From contig JBAOKB010000117.1 of the NCBI GenBank assembly GCA_037044905.1, forward strand, positions 1 to 64,000: a DNA stretch of 64,000 nt. Direction: 5' to 3'. Below the pieces are notes generated by a model. It was not told the origin of the DNA. It made no database searches and saw only the letters and a program-made list of their open reading frames with translations. This document shows, piece by piece, positions 21,246 to 32,349 of this stretch. The stretch comes from Hortaea werneckii. Its lineage: Eukaryota; Ascomycota; Dothideomycetes; Mycosphaerellales; Teratosphaeriaceae. A program made the position numbers and the translations under genes. The number at the start of each line of letters is the position of its first letter. The stretch's first letter is position 1.

Positions 21246-22763
21246 CCACGCATGAACATGGGCCATGGTCATCCAGAGGCTTCGGCACTTAATCACAACA
21301 GAAGACAGTGCATGGCCGTGGCCGACGAAGATGGAAACGATTTCTGTACTTAGCACGGGGAGGAATTCAATGGTCCTTGCAGGACCTACACGTTCGACAA
21401 GATTGTAGAATTTTGGCTCGGAATTCCAGTAAGTGCTCCACCCATCTTCAATCCGCTCAGGTCCAACTAGTACTATGTAGTTCTTAGCGCAAGGGACAAC
21501 CAGGCGCGAACAACTCGGGCACATATCGGTGCGGCCACTCGGGATGCAAGGTTGCTCGCGCGAATCAACTCGATATTCACCACTACTAGATGTAGAGGCG
21601 TGGGTCGGAGCTCTTGAAAGGCGAACGGCCGGAGGATGAGAAATCTGGCACTGAAGGTGATCATGGCGCTTAGTGAATACGAATAGTAGATTCAAGGGTC
21701 AATAGTGGTGGGCCCCCGCTTCAGTTCCGCTGGAGTGACTTTGCTCTGAGAAAAGATTGGTATGTGCTGGTTTAGTCCCACGCGTCTACATTTGCTGTGT
21801 GAAAGAGTTCTTTAATGACTAGTCAGATGTGTGCGAGTAGGGAAAAGCAAACTGTCCTTTCCTCTTGACTTTCGATGATACCGTCCCGCGGTCATCTACG
21901 CGCGACGCGCGGCCGGGTTCGCCGACTAGTGATGAGTATACCGACAAAGGAAGAGGGATCGTCGTAGCTGAGCTCGGAGCGTCTCATGCACATGGTGATG
22001 TACAGTACGTTGTTTCCTTTTACTAGATGAGATTCATGTTGGGAGGCCTCCAACCGGTTTACGCCAAAGCCTCGGCAGAACTAACAGATTGCGACCGTTC
22101 TCAAGATCCAGATCCTAGACTTACGCAACCGGCGTCTGCCATCAAATATTATCCTATGGGCATTGAGGTAGAGATCCTGCATCTGTCGACCAGGTAGTCG
22201 CAGGAGTTGGCAGTTCAGATAAAGTTTCACCGCTGACGCAATAACTACGCAATACCGCATGCCTTCCCCTCCGAGATCAGCTCAAGAATCTTGACTCCAG
22301 GCTCTTGAACCAGGAAACAGCTCATGTCAAGGGTGATAAGCTATACAGCTCCATTCCAGCTACTTGCCTGGAAAAAGAACGCGGCAAGGAGAAAGCAAGC
22401 TTTTACAGGTGGAAAAGTTGGAAAGCGATGCTGCCAGATCAGCAATGGAGACCCCGAAGCCCAGATGCCGCGTATGCATGCCTGCAAGAACCAGGCAAAT
22501 AGTGGTACCCTCTGCGTAGAACCCTTATTTGCAAGATGACAGGAATGATGGCACTTGGGGAATATGACGTACAGCGGCTGAGGGGGTAGAAGAGTACGGA
22601 AAATGTAAATGGAAGAAGGGATCCTGGAAATCTAAAAGAAGTGTAGTTTAACTCCAGCTCATCCATTGCATATCGCACAAGATTCTCTACGATTGAGCAA
22701 CGACATTTGACCACTATCTCTAGTAACATTCCAAGGAAAAGGAGATAAGAGACAACAGCAAAC
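21246..22763. other. Intergenic region, no supported gene
   Basis: About 1.5 kb without a recognisable gene. A 159-codon minus frame at 21216-21695 has no ATG at its upstream limit and no family resemblance. The right part is the promoter and 5' leader of the Gly-rich gene. Confidence 0.5.
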
Positions 22764-24059
22764 ATGTCCAAGCTCATTCACAAGCTCGAAGACAAGCTCG
22801 GCGGACATAGCGGTTCGTCGAACGGGTCATCCACCGGAGCCCAGAACGGTGGCAGTGGAGCACAGAAATATGCCGAGCAAGGCGGCAAGTACGCGCAGCA
22901 GCACCTACAAGGCTCCGGCGGTGGCCAGAGTGGAAGCGGCTTGGAAAGTGCACAGAATAAGGCGGGCGAGATGTACGCGAAGCATCAGGCCCAGTCGGCT
23001 CTGGGAGGTGGTGGTGGGTCGAGTGGACTTGGAGGTATGACGGGCGGTAGCGGGTCTGGAGCTGGTGCAGGCGCTATGGGTGGTGCTGCCGCTGGCGTTG
23101 CGGGCGTCGGTGGTGGCGCTGCCGCTATGAGCGGCCGTGGAAAGGAAGATAGTAAATTGGGTGGTTATGCTGATGAGGCGAAGGATGTGTATGGTTCGTC
23201 AACTGGCGGGTCGAATCGGACTGACGACTTGAGGCACCCGGTTGGAAGCGCTGGCAGCAAGGGATACGGTAGCGGTACCACCGAAGGCGCGACGAGCGGT
23301 TCCGGTCTACCAAGGGATCGCGATGGGTACGGCGTCTCCGAAGTACCGCGCTCTCGCGGGGGCGGCGTGACGAACGATTCGAAGGGCTTTAGTTCAGGAC
23401 CACAGTCCTCGCTGGAGAACCGGGACTCGATCCCTACTGCAGGCGGCCGTGTACCTGGCTCGAACGGGGGTGATCATCACTACGGCCGTGATGCAGCCAT
23501 GGTCGGTGGCGCTGGAGCGGCGGGCGCTGGAGCTTATGAGTATGGGAAGCATCGTCGTGAGCCGGAGACGGGTTCGCTAGGCCGCGATGCGTACGGTTCG
23601 TCTACCACTTCGAGGCAGCCTGGCATGACCGGCACGTCTACTGGCGGCTACGGATCTCATGCCGAACCTGGCATGAGCAGCACATCTGGTGGCGGCTATG
23701 GATCCGCTGGTGAGCGCGGCACGAGGAATGTCTCTGGAGGCAGCTATGCACCTGCCGGCACTACAGGCAGCTCGTACACCAACGACCCCGCGCGAGACGC
23801 CGCTGCCCACCATGACCGCTACGGCGGTGCAGGAGCAGGTAGCGGAATGGGCGGCGTGCCAGATGGCATGGGCCGTTCGGGGACGACCAAGTCGTCCGAC
23901 TCCGCTCAACCGCGCATGTCGTCGGAGACGGGCAGCTCAGGCGGCCAGGTCGGACACGGAGTCGCACCGGAGAAGAAGTTGGGCACGGCGGTGGGAAATG
24001 CATACGAGTCGGGGTATCGGGATGCGATGGCGCATATGGCAGCCGAACGGGGAGAGTAA
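22764..24059 (+). CDS. Gly/Ser-rich disordered stress-type (hydrophilin-like) protein
   Basis: An intronless 431-aa frame beginning MSKLIHKLEDKLGG, a short amphipathic start seen in fungal Gly-rich stress proteins. The remainder is low complexity: Gly, Ser, Ala, Tyr and charged residues, with no Cys and no hydrophobic core. Two Gly/Ala-rich hydrophobic patches (near residues 85-125 and 240-260, the latter GRDAAMVGGAGAAGAGAYEY) recall a motif repeated in such proteins. GYGS(A/H) tandem motifs occur around residues 285-330. The C terminus (KKLGTAVGNAYESGYRDAMA) looks helical. Composition fits hydrophilins or LEA-like proteins that protect against drying, but no enzymatic domain is visible and the function is unproven. 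Confidence 0.8.
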   Translation: MSKLIHKLEDKLGGHSGSSNGSSTGAQNGGSGAQKYAEQGGKYAQQHLQGSGGGQSGSGLESAQNKAGEMYAKHQAQSALGGGGGSSGLGGMTGGSGSGAGAGAMGGAAAGVAGVGGGAAAMSGRGKEDSKLGGYADEAKDVYGSSTGGSNRTDDLRHPVGSAGSKGYGSGTTEGATSGSGLPRDRDGYGVSEVPRSRGGGVTNDSKGFSSGPQSSLENRDSIPTAGGRVPGSNGGDHHYGRDAAMVGGAGAAGAGAYEYGKHRREPETGSLGRDAYGSSTTSRQPGMTGTSTGGYGSHAEPGMSSTSGGGYGSAGERGTRNVSGGSYAPAGTTGSSYTNDPARDAAAHHDRYGGAGAGSGMGGVPDGMGRSGTTKSSDSAQPRMSSETGSSGGQVGHGVAPEKKLGTAVGNAYESGYRDAMAHMAAERGE

Positions 24060-24123
24060 TCAATCATCGGCCCATTCACGCCCTGTCCACGGACCTTGCT
24101 TATAATACTACAGTGTTTGGTAT

Positions 24124-24432
24124 GTACTATGTAAGAGTGTAATGAACAAGTCTTGGGCCTTTAACAAAGGTGTTACGGTGTTCGTGTCCCGTACGCATGG
24201 AAGAGGTAGGAGGTATTCTCCCTATCCTGCCGCCATTCTTACATTACATAGTAGTACCTAGCACGCAGCACGGCTAGTAGGGTCAGGTAACGGTATAAAG
24301 CCGGATGCAGCGCGACCTCCTTCCTATCGGGGATTAGCGTGGCGCGTCTACTCCGCCGGCAGCTAGCTGTCCTTAACGTGTAAAGTACAGCTACTATTAC
24401 TACTTTACGCGTAGAGCTTCCTTACATAGTAC
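24124..24432. mobile_element. Possible MITE-like element bounded by 12-bp inverted repeats
   Basis: GTACTATGTAAG at 24124-24135 is perfectly inverted as CTTACATAGTAC at 24421-24432, enclosing about 285 bp of non-coding DNA. Inside are a further related sequence (CTTACATTACATAGTAG, near 24238) and an 11-bp near-perfect hairpin (CGTGTAAAGTA with TACTTTACGCG, 24377-24412). No clear target-site duplication was found, so the element call is tentative. It lies between the Gly-rich gene and HRD1, and would form part of the HRD1 promoter. Confidence 0.35.
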
Positions 24433-24605
24433 TTGTCCCAAACGCAACACCACCGCCACCACTTTAATACCGCCTTCGACCCCTTTACGGACGGTCATTG
24501 CCATGTCGTCCTCCGACCTCCACTAACTCCGGTCCACATCGTCATCCTCCCCATCCATCATCAACACCACCACCACCACCACCTCCTCCTCCTCCCACCT
24601 CGACG

Positions 24606-27173
24606 ATGCGCCTCGCGTATTATGCCGGCGCATCCACCGCCGCCGCCGCCGCCGCCCTGCTCAAGGCCTTCCATCAACGCCCCAACTTCTACAGCGCCAC
24701 CGTCTACCTGGCCCAGTCCAACGCCTGCCTGCTCATCCTGACCAACCTCTGTCTGGTCGCGGCATGCAGCCTCATGTATGGCCTGCAGCGCCTGCTGTAC
24801 GGCCGGCTCCGCCCCATCGAGATCGAGCAGCTGAGTGAGAAGGCCTGGTATGCCGTCCTTGACACCCTGCTCGCCATGCCCAGTTTCCGGGAAGAGGTCG
24901 GCGGCTGGCTGCTGACCATGTTTGTGCTGTTGTTGGCCGGCAAGGTGTGGGGCTGGATCGGCGAAGGAAGGGTCGATATCCTGGAACAGCAGCCGCCTGC
25001 GAATCCTCGTCTCTTCCATTTCCGGCTAGCCACAAGCCTGTTGCTGAGTGTAGCGTTTGACCTGTGGATGTTGAGTTACTGCGTCGAGACGGTCATGGCC
25101 AATCCCAGACCGGGAATGATGGTCATCTTCACCTTCGAATTCGCCGTACTCGGTGTCTTCTCGACATTCACACTGGCGAGATATTGCTTGGCCGTGATAC
25201 AGACGCGATTGGAGAAAAGGCAGATGGAGGAGGCCATTGAAGCTAGGAAGATCGAGATTAGAGCCGAAAGAGCGGCAGCGAGGCAGAACGAAACCGAAGA
25301 CGGAACACCGCTTCCAGCATCAGCACCGGACGACGAGCCGATAGAGGTGGATGAGAATGAGGTGGACATACCTGGCTGGGAGGATAAGCGGAGATATCTC
25401 TTTGCCCTGGAGGTCTTCACTGACTTTGTCAAGATGATGATTTACCTCGTCTTCTTCACTGTCAGCATCACCTTCAATGGCCTTCCCATGCACATTATGC
25501 GGGACGTATACATGACTTTCGCCTCATTCAGCAAGCGAGTGTCGGATTACATGGCATACAGGAAGGCGACAAGCGACATGAATACCCGCTATCCGGACGC
25601 CACGACCGAGGAAATCAGAGGCGATGCATGTATAGTATGCAGAGAAAGTATGGTTGCATGGGAACAACCAGCCGACGGGCAAGCCCAGCCAGATGGACAA
25701 CCACCAGCGCCTGCACCTGCACCTCAACGAAGGCGAGACGAGGGTCTGCGGGCAAAGAAGCTTCCTTGTGGTCACATCCTACATTTGCGGTGCTTGAAGG
25801 CCTGGCTGGAGAGGCAGCAGGTGTGTCCAACTTGCAGAAGACCTGTAGTCACGCAACCGGAAGCAGGGCAGCAGGCACAGCCAGGTCAACCTGGCCAGCC
25901 GAACATACCGAGAGTGCCCGGGATGCCCGGAGCACCTGGAGCAGATGGGGTGGGGCAGCAAAGACCAGCTGGGCAAAACCGAGCACGTATCTTCAATCTG
26001 GGACCGATTCGGATCGGGTTCCTCAATGGACCTGGCGACCAAATCCAGAACATCGTCAACCAGATGCGGAATCCACAAGCGGCTCAAGATGCAGCTGCTG
26101 GGCAGGGTGATGCCGCTATTCCCGGCGCCGCACAGCAAGGTCCAAACCATCTCGGCCTACAGGTGCCATATGCTACCGGAGCCGCTGGGCAACCGGGGGT
26201 GCCAGGCTTGCGTGGAAGATCGCCGGTGTCTACACAGGTCCAGATGTTACAGCTGGAGCAAAGATTGATGCACGATGCACACAATCTCGGCATTGAGCAG
26301 CAGCAGCTAGCTACGCTCCGGATGATGGAGGCAGAGCTCGCGAGATTACGAGCGAGCCACTTACCGGCTCAGCAGCCTGTAGGCACGGCGTCGGCAACTC
26401 AGAGGCAGCAGCTGGGACTTCAACAGGGTATACCAGGTTTCAACATGCCCTTTGGAAGTGTGCCCGAGTATCCCTTATCCGGCAACCACCAGCAGACTAT
26501 GATGTCTGGTGACGAGAACCTACCACAGGGCCTGGTGTTGCCAGAAGGCTGGTCACTGTTGCCATTGAGACGTCAGAATCTCGGCACTGTGTCACCTCAA
26601 ACAGCCTCTCAAGTGCCTCAACAACAACAACAACAACAGAGTTCGCAACCGCCGATCCAGACGACTACGAACGGTCCAACAGCAGGGCCGACTGCGCAAC
26701 AGCCGACGAGCGCCCCTCCAAGAGAACTTCAGCAACAGACACAGACGAGCGGTCCAACTGATGACCGAGGCTCGCCGCTGTTCGTGCCAGCTCAGCAGGA
26801 CCAGACTCACGTGGTTCCAGCGGCGCAGCCCACAACATCAACCAACCCGCCGGCCTCTACCACGTCGCAGCCTCAGACTCAACCACCAGTCCAGCCGAGT
26901 ACCAGCAGTCCAGCGGCACCACAGTCCCAGGCTCCGGTGGAGCAAGCTTCGACGTCTACAGAACCAGAAAAAGAGCAGACCGCCTCAGCACCATGGACTT
27001 CCAACAGCGACAACGGCTGGTCCTTTATCGACCAGCCAGCGGAGAGCTCGTTGGCAAGCGAGCCTTCAAACAATCCCACGGCGAGCGAAACTACGGATCA
27101 AAGCCAGACTGGGAAAGGGAAAGGTCGAGCGGTAGAGGTTGAAGATGTACCTGATGAGGATGATAAGTCGTAG
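24606..27173 (+). CDS. HRD1: ERAD E3 ubiquitin ligase Hrd1 (synoviolin)
   Basis: An intronless 855-aa protein. The ATG at 24606 gives [11 protein letters not shown], the conserved Hrd1 start. An open extension upstream is Pro-rich and has no in-frame ATG. The N-terminal half has several membrane segments ([17 protein letters not shown], a [16 protein letters not shown] region, TSLLLSVAF and others) in the ER. A RING-H2 finger starts at C342 (CIVCRE), contains a Pro/Ala-rich insert, then [16 protein letters not shown] and CPTCRRP near residue 410. The C-terminal half is a long Gln/Pro/Thr-rich disordered tail with a short poly-Q run, ending in an acidic stretch. Hrd1 retrotranslocates and ubiquitinates misfolded ER proteins with Hrd3 and Der1. 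Length is typical of filamentous fungi and longer than in yeast. Confidence 0.95.
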   Translation: MRLAYYAGASTAAAAAALLKAFHQRPNFYSATVYLAQSNACLLILTNLCLVAACSLMYGLQRLLYGRLRPIEIEQLSEKAWYAVLDTLLAMPSFREEVGGWLLTMFVLLLAGKVWGWIGEGRVDILEQQPPANPRLFHFRLATSLLLSVAFDLWMLSYCVETVMANPRPGMMVIFTFEFAVLGVFSTFTLARYCLAVIQTRLEKRQMEEAIEARKIEIRAERAAARQNETEDGTPLPASAPDDEPIEVDENEVDIPGWEDKRRYLFALEVFTDFVKMMIYLVFFTVSITFNGLPMHIMRDVYMTFASFSKRVSDYMAYRKATSDMNTRYPDATTEEIRGDACIVCRESMVAWEQPADGQAQPDGQPPAPAPAPQRRRDEGLRAKKLPCGHILHLRCLKAWLERQQVCPTCRRPVVTQPEAGQQAQPGQPGQPNIPRVPGMPGAPGADGVGQQRPAGQNRARIFNLGPIRIGFLNGPGDQIQNIVNQMRNPQAAQDAAAGQGDAAIPGAAQQGPNHLGLQVPYATGAAGQPGVPGLRGRSPVSTQVQMLQLEQRLMHDAHNLGIEQQQLATLRMMEAELARLRASHLPAQQPVGTASATQRQQLGLQQGIPGFNMPFGSVPEYPLSGNHQQTMMSGDENLPQGLVLPEGWSLLPLRRQNLGTVSPQTASQVPQQQQQQQSSQPPIQTTTNGPTAGPTAQQPTSAPPRELQQQTQTSGPTDDRGSPLFVPAQQDQTHVVPAAQPTTSTNPPASTTSQPQTQPPVQPSTSSPAAPQSQAPVEQASTSTEPEKEQTASAPWTSNSDNGWSFIDQPAESSLASEPSNNPTASETTDQSQTGKGKGRAVEVEDVPDEDDKS

Positions 27174-27356
27174 TCTTACTTTGGGCTCTCCCGCGGTAAC
27201 AAACAAATGCAATAATGATACCCTACTCATTCTCTGTGTAGCTATATGTATGCTTCACCATATTTCACCCAAGCCAAACCACACCTTCAACCATCCTAAA
27301 CTCCCCATCAAACCCACCAACCTCTCCCCCTTTCCCCCTTCTCTCCTAGCCTCCCT

Positions 27357-27785
27357 TTAAAACCTCTTACACCTAAAACTGCCCACATTCCGCATACTCT
27401 GCTTCCTCGCCTGGGGATGATTATGCGCACTAAACTTCCCCTTAATCCCCTTAATATTCGCCTTTCCCTTACACCCTTTCCCCTTCCAGAGATCGCACTT
27501 CAGGTGGCCGTCGAGCGACATGACGGGTAAGCCGTTCCCCGTAGAGGTCTTGCACTGCTTGTCGTCGGCGCGGAGCTTCCAGCATTTGCCGCCGTTGGCG
27601 CCGCAGACCCAGACGTTCAGTGGGCTGCCTTTGCCGCGGGCTTCGAGGACGTGGTAGGGTGAGGAGATTTCATCGGAGGAGACGTCCGGAACGGGGACGC
27701 CGGTTGGGTCCGTGAGGGTGCTGTCTGAGGGGGAGACCCAGGCCGAAGCTAGGGCGGCGAGGGTCAGGAGGTTGAGGAGTTGCAT
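27357..27785 (-). CDS. Small secreted cysteine-rich protein (effector-like)
   Basis: A 142-aa intronless frame with an ATG at 27785 and a clear signal peptide (MQLLNLLTLAALASAWVS). The mature protein has six cysteines (VWVCGANGGKCW, KQCK, LKCD, KGCK, FRCK), an even number suited to three disulfides. The C-terminal half is very basic and Gly/Lys-rich (GKGCKGKANIKGIKGK). A possible dibasic-type processing region precedes it (EARGKG). No known family is recognised. Size, secretion and cysteine content fit candidate effectors or antimicrobial proteins. It is convergent with HRD1, whose stop lies 183 bp away. Confidence 0.75.
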   Translation of the reverse strand: MQLLNLLTLAALASAWVSPSDSTLTDPTGVPVPDVSSDEISSPYHVLEARGKGSPLNVWVCGANGGKCWKLRADDKQCKTSTGNGLPVMSLDGHLKCDLWKGKGCKGKANIKGIKGKFSAHNHPQARKQSMRNVGSFRCKRF

Positions 27786-28531
27786 TGTTTTTTGCTTTCG
27801 TTGTCCTTGAGATGAATGGTTCTCGGTTTGATGTTCCTAGTAGTTTGATAGGTCTCTTTTGTCGCTCCTGGAGTTAAGGACTGGAGTTGTTCGATAGATA
27901 TGTCAGGCTGGTAATTACACGAGAGACAAGTAAAAGCACAGTTATTCCGAAGAGGAAGGTCTTAAAAAGAAAGGAAGGGAAAGAGCTTCTACCTATTGTC
28001 CCGCCTGAACAGATTAATACTTCCGGTCGCATCTCGAGGTTGCCGTCGGGTCTTTGTTAGAATGGGAGGCTCTTTGTGCGAATGCTCTATCTTCTTTGTT
28101 CTGGCAATGCCGAGAACAGGATGGTCTGATACGCAAATGACTCTGATATTGTCGTTTGCCAACCGAGTCGGCGTGGGCAGAGTGCTGGGAGGCGGTTCAA
28201 TGTCCTAAATAGCCCGCTTTCTTTTCTTTTCCGAGCATGCGTTGAGTAGAAGCTTTTGCCGCAGTCGAGGTGAACATACATCGTGCCCTTGTCGTAGAAA
28301 GCTGAGTTCTAAGACTTCGGACAAGCTTTGATTATCTATATCGTGTCTATCTGTCCTTTCTCATAATGTAACGCCTGAACTGTATGCCCACCATTGTCAA
28401 AAACCTCTGTTCCGAGTCCTGTCATGTAAATCCCCAGTCTAGATCCCTCTTCTCCAAAGCGCCATCGCTGCAACGCAAGCATTCCCCAAAGAAAACCACC
28501 TTCGTAAATCCTCATCTAACCCGTTTCTCCA
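27786..28531. other. Intergenic region, promoter of the small secreted protein
   Basis: About 750 bp between the start of the small secreted protein gene and the stop of the GH43 gene. It serves as the upstream region of the former and downstream region of the latter. No gene or notable repeat seen. Confidence 0.5.
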
Positions 28532-30241
28532 TCACGTCCTCACCTCACCGCCCTCCAATGTCGAATTCGCACGAACCATCTGCACCTCGCGCCCCTCAAA
28601 CCTCAACTTCGTCGTAAACATCGCCCTAACACCGCCCTGCGGCGCGCGAACCCGAGCGTGGAACACCATATCGAACCCACCGTTGCCATCAGCGAGGACG
28701 TCGGCCGAACCCGGGGCTAGAAGCCCATACGTCCCCGTTTTGAGGAGGGGCTTCGCAGCGCGGACATACGGGCCCGTGATCGTTTCCGCCGTAGCGTACT
28801 TGAGGTCGTAGGTCGGGGCGCGGGTGCAGCCGGAGGAGTAGAAGAGGAAGTAGATCCCCTCGGGGGACTTAGCGAGGACGGGAGCTTCGACGAGGGGGCC
28901 ATCGGATTCGATGCGGTCGAGGATAGTGATTTCCTTGCCGTCCTTTGTTAGGCCGTCGGGTTTCATCCTTTGGAGCTTGATGGGCGTGGGCATGATGGGG
29001 GCGACGGTGTTGCCGCACGAGCCGCCGTGGCCGATGTTGTTGCCGTCGATTTTGTAGGCGATCCAGAGGGTGCCGTCGGTGTCGCGGAAGGGTTGGGCGT
29101 CGATTGCGCCGCCTTGGTTGAGGTGACAGGCTAGGAGGTCCGGGGCGGGAGTGTATGGTCCAGCTGGATCGTCTGTCTCTGATACTGCGGCGCCGATGCA
29201 GTGGGGTGGTGGATGGCGACCTTTGACAGGTACGCGAGCGCTTTCAGTCTTGTTGTCTTCGGCGTGCTTGTTTGCAGAGTAGTACATGACGTATTTGTTA
29301 TCGGTATCACGCTTGATGATGCCAGGTGCCCAGACTTGAGATTTCGGGATCTGGATCTTGCCTTTCGTCACGCCATGAGTGACCCATTCGCCCACTTTGG
29401 GAAGAGGATCACGCTCGAAGTCCAGGAGAGTCCAGTTGATGAAGTCCTTGAATGTGGCGATCTGCACGTTAGACACGCCGAGTTCGCGTTCAGTGAAGTT
29501 CTTCGGCCGGTCGATGATGCCGGCAGCATTGTTTGTGGCGAAAGCGTAATAGGTCCCGTCCTTCAGCACCAGTGTTGGATCTGGGAAATTCTCTAGTAGT
29601 GCGAGGCGGATTGGAGATCGTGGGTCTGTATGGATCATGTCGCCGGTTGGGTCATCAGTTTGATGCTTGTTGTCGAAAGTGACTGCTACTGCCGCTGCTA
29701 TGATGCCGAGAAGTAGCAATACCATTGCGGCGCCGACTAGTAATGCACCACGTGACAGGAAAGAAAAGCGACGATTGTCTGGATGGTGGATCTTCTCAGG
29801 ATCTGGACTGATGGGCTTGGTAAAATGCCGCTGGAAGAAGGTGAGTTGCGGATCCATTTTGGGCGCATGCTGCGAAGGAAGTCCGGATGCTGATGCAAGC
29901 CCAAGTGCTTTTATAGTTGATTCGCCGAAAGTGGATAATCGCCGCGCTAGGTCGTTGTGTCCAGGTGATTGCTTGGGTGGTGAATGATGATATTCGAGTG
30001 TCGTCGAGGCATGTGGGCGTTTGGTCGAGGAGCGCGTGGCGGCGGCATCTGCACTTTCCATGCCGGCATCTCGCGGCGACGAGCGACTTTCATGTGTTCC
30101 GTCAGACTGGGAGAGGCCTATGAATGCGCCTGCCGCCAGACTTCGCCGGCGGATCCATTCACCGGCTGGCGAAGTCGGTGTCGTGGGAGCGTATGCATTT
30201 GGCAGTCGGGGATGGACGTCGTCCACCGCGGATGAAGCCAT
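28532..30241 (-). CDS. Membrane-anchored glycoside hydrolase family 43-like protein
   Basis: A 569-aa intronless frame with an ATG at 30241. Residues 1-160 are a Ser/Pro-rich, probably cytosolic, disordered region. Residues 165-187 form one strong membrane segment (GALLVGAAMVLLLLGIIA), predicting a type II anchor. The rest is a five-bladed GH43-type catalytic domain with the three expected acids: D221 in NFPDPT, D381 in GGAIDAQPF and E452 in LVEAPVL. GH43 enzymes cleave arabinan, xylan or related sugars. The substrate cannot be read here. Most fungal GH43s are secreted, so the anchor is unusual; a role at the hyphal surface or in wall remodelling is inference. Confidence 0.87.
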   Translation of the reverse strand: MASSAVDDVHPRLPNAYAPTTPTSPAGEWIRRRSLAAGAFIGLSQSDGTHESRSSPRDAGMESADAAATRSSTKRPHASTTLEYHHSPPKQSPGHNDLARRLSTFGESTIKALGLASASGLPSQHAPKMDPQLTFFQRHFTKPISPDPEKIHHPDNRRFSFLSRGALLVGAAMVLLLLGIIAAAVAVTFDNKHQTDDPTGDMIHTDPRSPIRLALLENFPDPTLVLKDGTYYAFATNNAAGIIDRPKNFTERELGVSNVQIATFKDFINWTLLDFERDPLPKVGEWVTHGVTKGKIQIPKSQVWAPGIIKRDTDNKYVMYYSANKHAEDNKTESARVPVKGRHPPPHCIGAAVSETDDPAGPYTPAPDLLACHLNQGGAIDAQPFRDTDGTLWIAYKIDGNNIGHGGSCGNTVAPIMPTPIKLQRMKPDGLTKDGKEITILDRIESDGPLVEAPVLAKSPEGIYFLFYSSGCTRAPTYDLKYATAETITGPYVRAAKPLLKTGTYGLLAPGSADVLADGNGGFDMVFHARVRAPQGGVRAMFTTKLRFEGREVQMVRANSTLEGGEVRT

Positions 30242-32349
30242 GGCCTCACGAGCCTAGATACTGGGTCCAAAAAGCCGCAATGGTTACGTACGCGTCAGAT
30301 GTCAGTGAGCCATAAACTTTGCCAGGCAAACCGACTAAGCTAAGGTAACGTCGGTGAGAGCTATTACTGAGGTATCACAGTACTACAGCCCGATCCGGAT
30401 GAGGCAAAGAGGGTGCCGACAAAGCACAAAGAGTACTAATGCTATATGGGATGAAAGGAAGAAGATACGGACATACAAAGCAAGGGGCTTGCGCGTTCGC
30501 ACGTGCATCGCTTGGATATCCTCACTGCTTGTGGGTTTATGGTAGAAGTATCGGCGCTTCTGATGAAACAGATGAGGCCCAAGACATGAACTGTCCAGTC
30601 CAGTACGAGACAGGGGATGTGGGATGCTGATTCAGCATGCGCGTCGTTTCTGTGAGACGGAATTGCCGCCAACTGTAGGGTGTCCACTACATGGCCGTGA
30701 CAATGATGATCTGGCAAATGACGCACCTGAACGGTAGTGTACCTACACGACTGAGATATCAGCTGGTTGATATGGTTGATATCGGTTGATATGGTGGATG
30801 CTGTGTCGTATTCAAACTTGCCACTACCGATCCATCGCGAAAGCTTGGCCTGGACCCTGATGAGTAAGACGTCTTGCAGCCTCATCAATGCCTTCAACCC
30901 TGGTTGCCTGTGTGTCCTTCGTTCCAGGCAGGTCGCCATGAGAATCCGCCAACTTTCTCTAGCAGGACATAGGATACGCTGCAAAACAGAGGTTCGATGT
31001 ATCAGCCGTGCACTCTAACCAGCTTTTGTCAACGATAGTCAGATCACGAAGTCTACCCCTCGACCGAGAAACAAAGACCCAATGGCCAGATCAAGCCTAG
31101 TCACTCACGGCCCGTGACACAATGAGCTAAGATGCCTGACCCGGACCATAGGGACTGCGCCACCCCTTCATGCAGCCAGGAGTCTAGAATGCTTCATTTT
31201 CGGTGACTACCTAGGTAGGTAGGCACCAGCATTCGAAAACGCCATAGGCATCCTTCCAAATTCTTCCACTTCGAGGAGGACAATGGAGGGGAGACTGCCC
31301 AATCTCCAAACATACCACAATGCGTGAACCGAGAATACTGTGTCTACCCTACCGCTTGGACTCCCAGAGCGAAGTGAGATCGTCGCGCGATTTAAGCATT
31401 GTTACAAATCCCAGAGCCTTTTGGCCGGGTCTCTAGTAATCATGTTTAAACCACACTCCCTTCTTTTCCCTCATTCCCAGCTGATGAGGCAGTGCTTACG
31501 TCCCCAATAGTGAGGCATTTACGTGACCTCAAGCCGTGGGAACCGGATACTATACCCCGGCCAAAGTAGCATCGTGGCGGAGCCATTCCGTCGGGATCAT
31601 GGATCCGTTCATTGTTTCCATGTGATCCCGTATGCCGCGCGTTAAACAGCTTTCAACAGAGACATTTGGGCTCGCGTGCACCGGAATACGAAGTGGGTTC
31701 GCACGCGGCGATCCTTGGAGTCGAACTCTATCACAAATTCATTGAGGATGATCGCTACGACTGGCAGGCGGTGACAGCAGCCAGGCAGCCATGCAACGTC
31801 GTAGGAGCTGAGGGTAGGATTGTACCTCCAAGTCGGTAAGTGAGTTTTCGCGACTTAGCAGCGCCAACTAAAACCGCTTTCGGTACATATGGGCGGTGAG
31901 TGCCGCCAACTTATGTATGTTCTTTGTTCTCCCACAAAGAGACCTCGACATTCTTCGCTGTAGCTTCATGCACGGGCAAAGATCGTACAAGACACTGCTA
32001 TCGATTACTAGAGCTAGGCAAACACTGTCCCCGAGGCCGCTCATCGCGCGAAGACCTTTCCGACTTGTCCAATATTTGCCGAAACAATGAATCATCTCAT
32101 GGTCTACTCAGCATCGCTGCTGTTCGTCCAGACCTTGCTCACACTCGAGAAACACCGCACATTCACCCAACTATCCGAGCTCTGGCGCTTCTGGGCCGCA
32201 GCTAATCGCCCCAAGAACAAAGTCCAAGCGCCATCATCGACAGCATCGATCCGACGAGCACTGCGCAGAAGATGACACCCCATTACAAATTGTTCTCGAC
32301 AACACAAATCCAATGAAAACCCACAAACCAAGGCTCCAAATGACCAATC
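30242..32349. other. Intergenic region, 2.1 kb, no supported gene
   Basis: Contains three near-tandem GGTTGATAT copies at about 30764-30794 and a short CCTAGGTAGGTAGG microsatellite near 31210. Short frames on both strands lack ATG starts, domain features or consistent splicing. The left end is the promoter of the GH43 gene and the right end is downstream of the methyltransferase. Confidence 0.5.

Noticed and set aside
21216..21695. 159-codon minus frame with a CxxC motif
   Set aside because: No ATG at the upstream limit and no known relatives; part overlaps the minisatellite edge.
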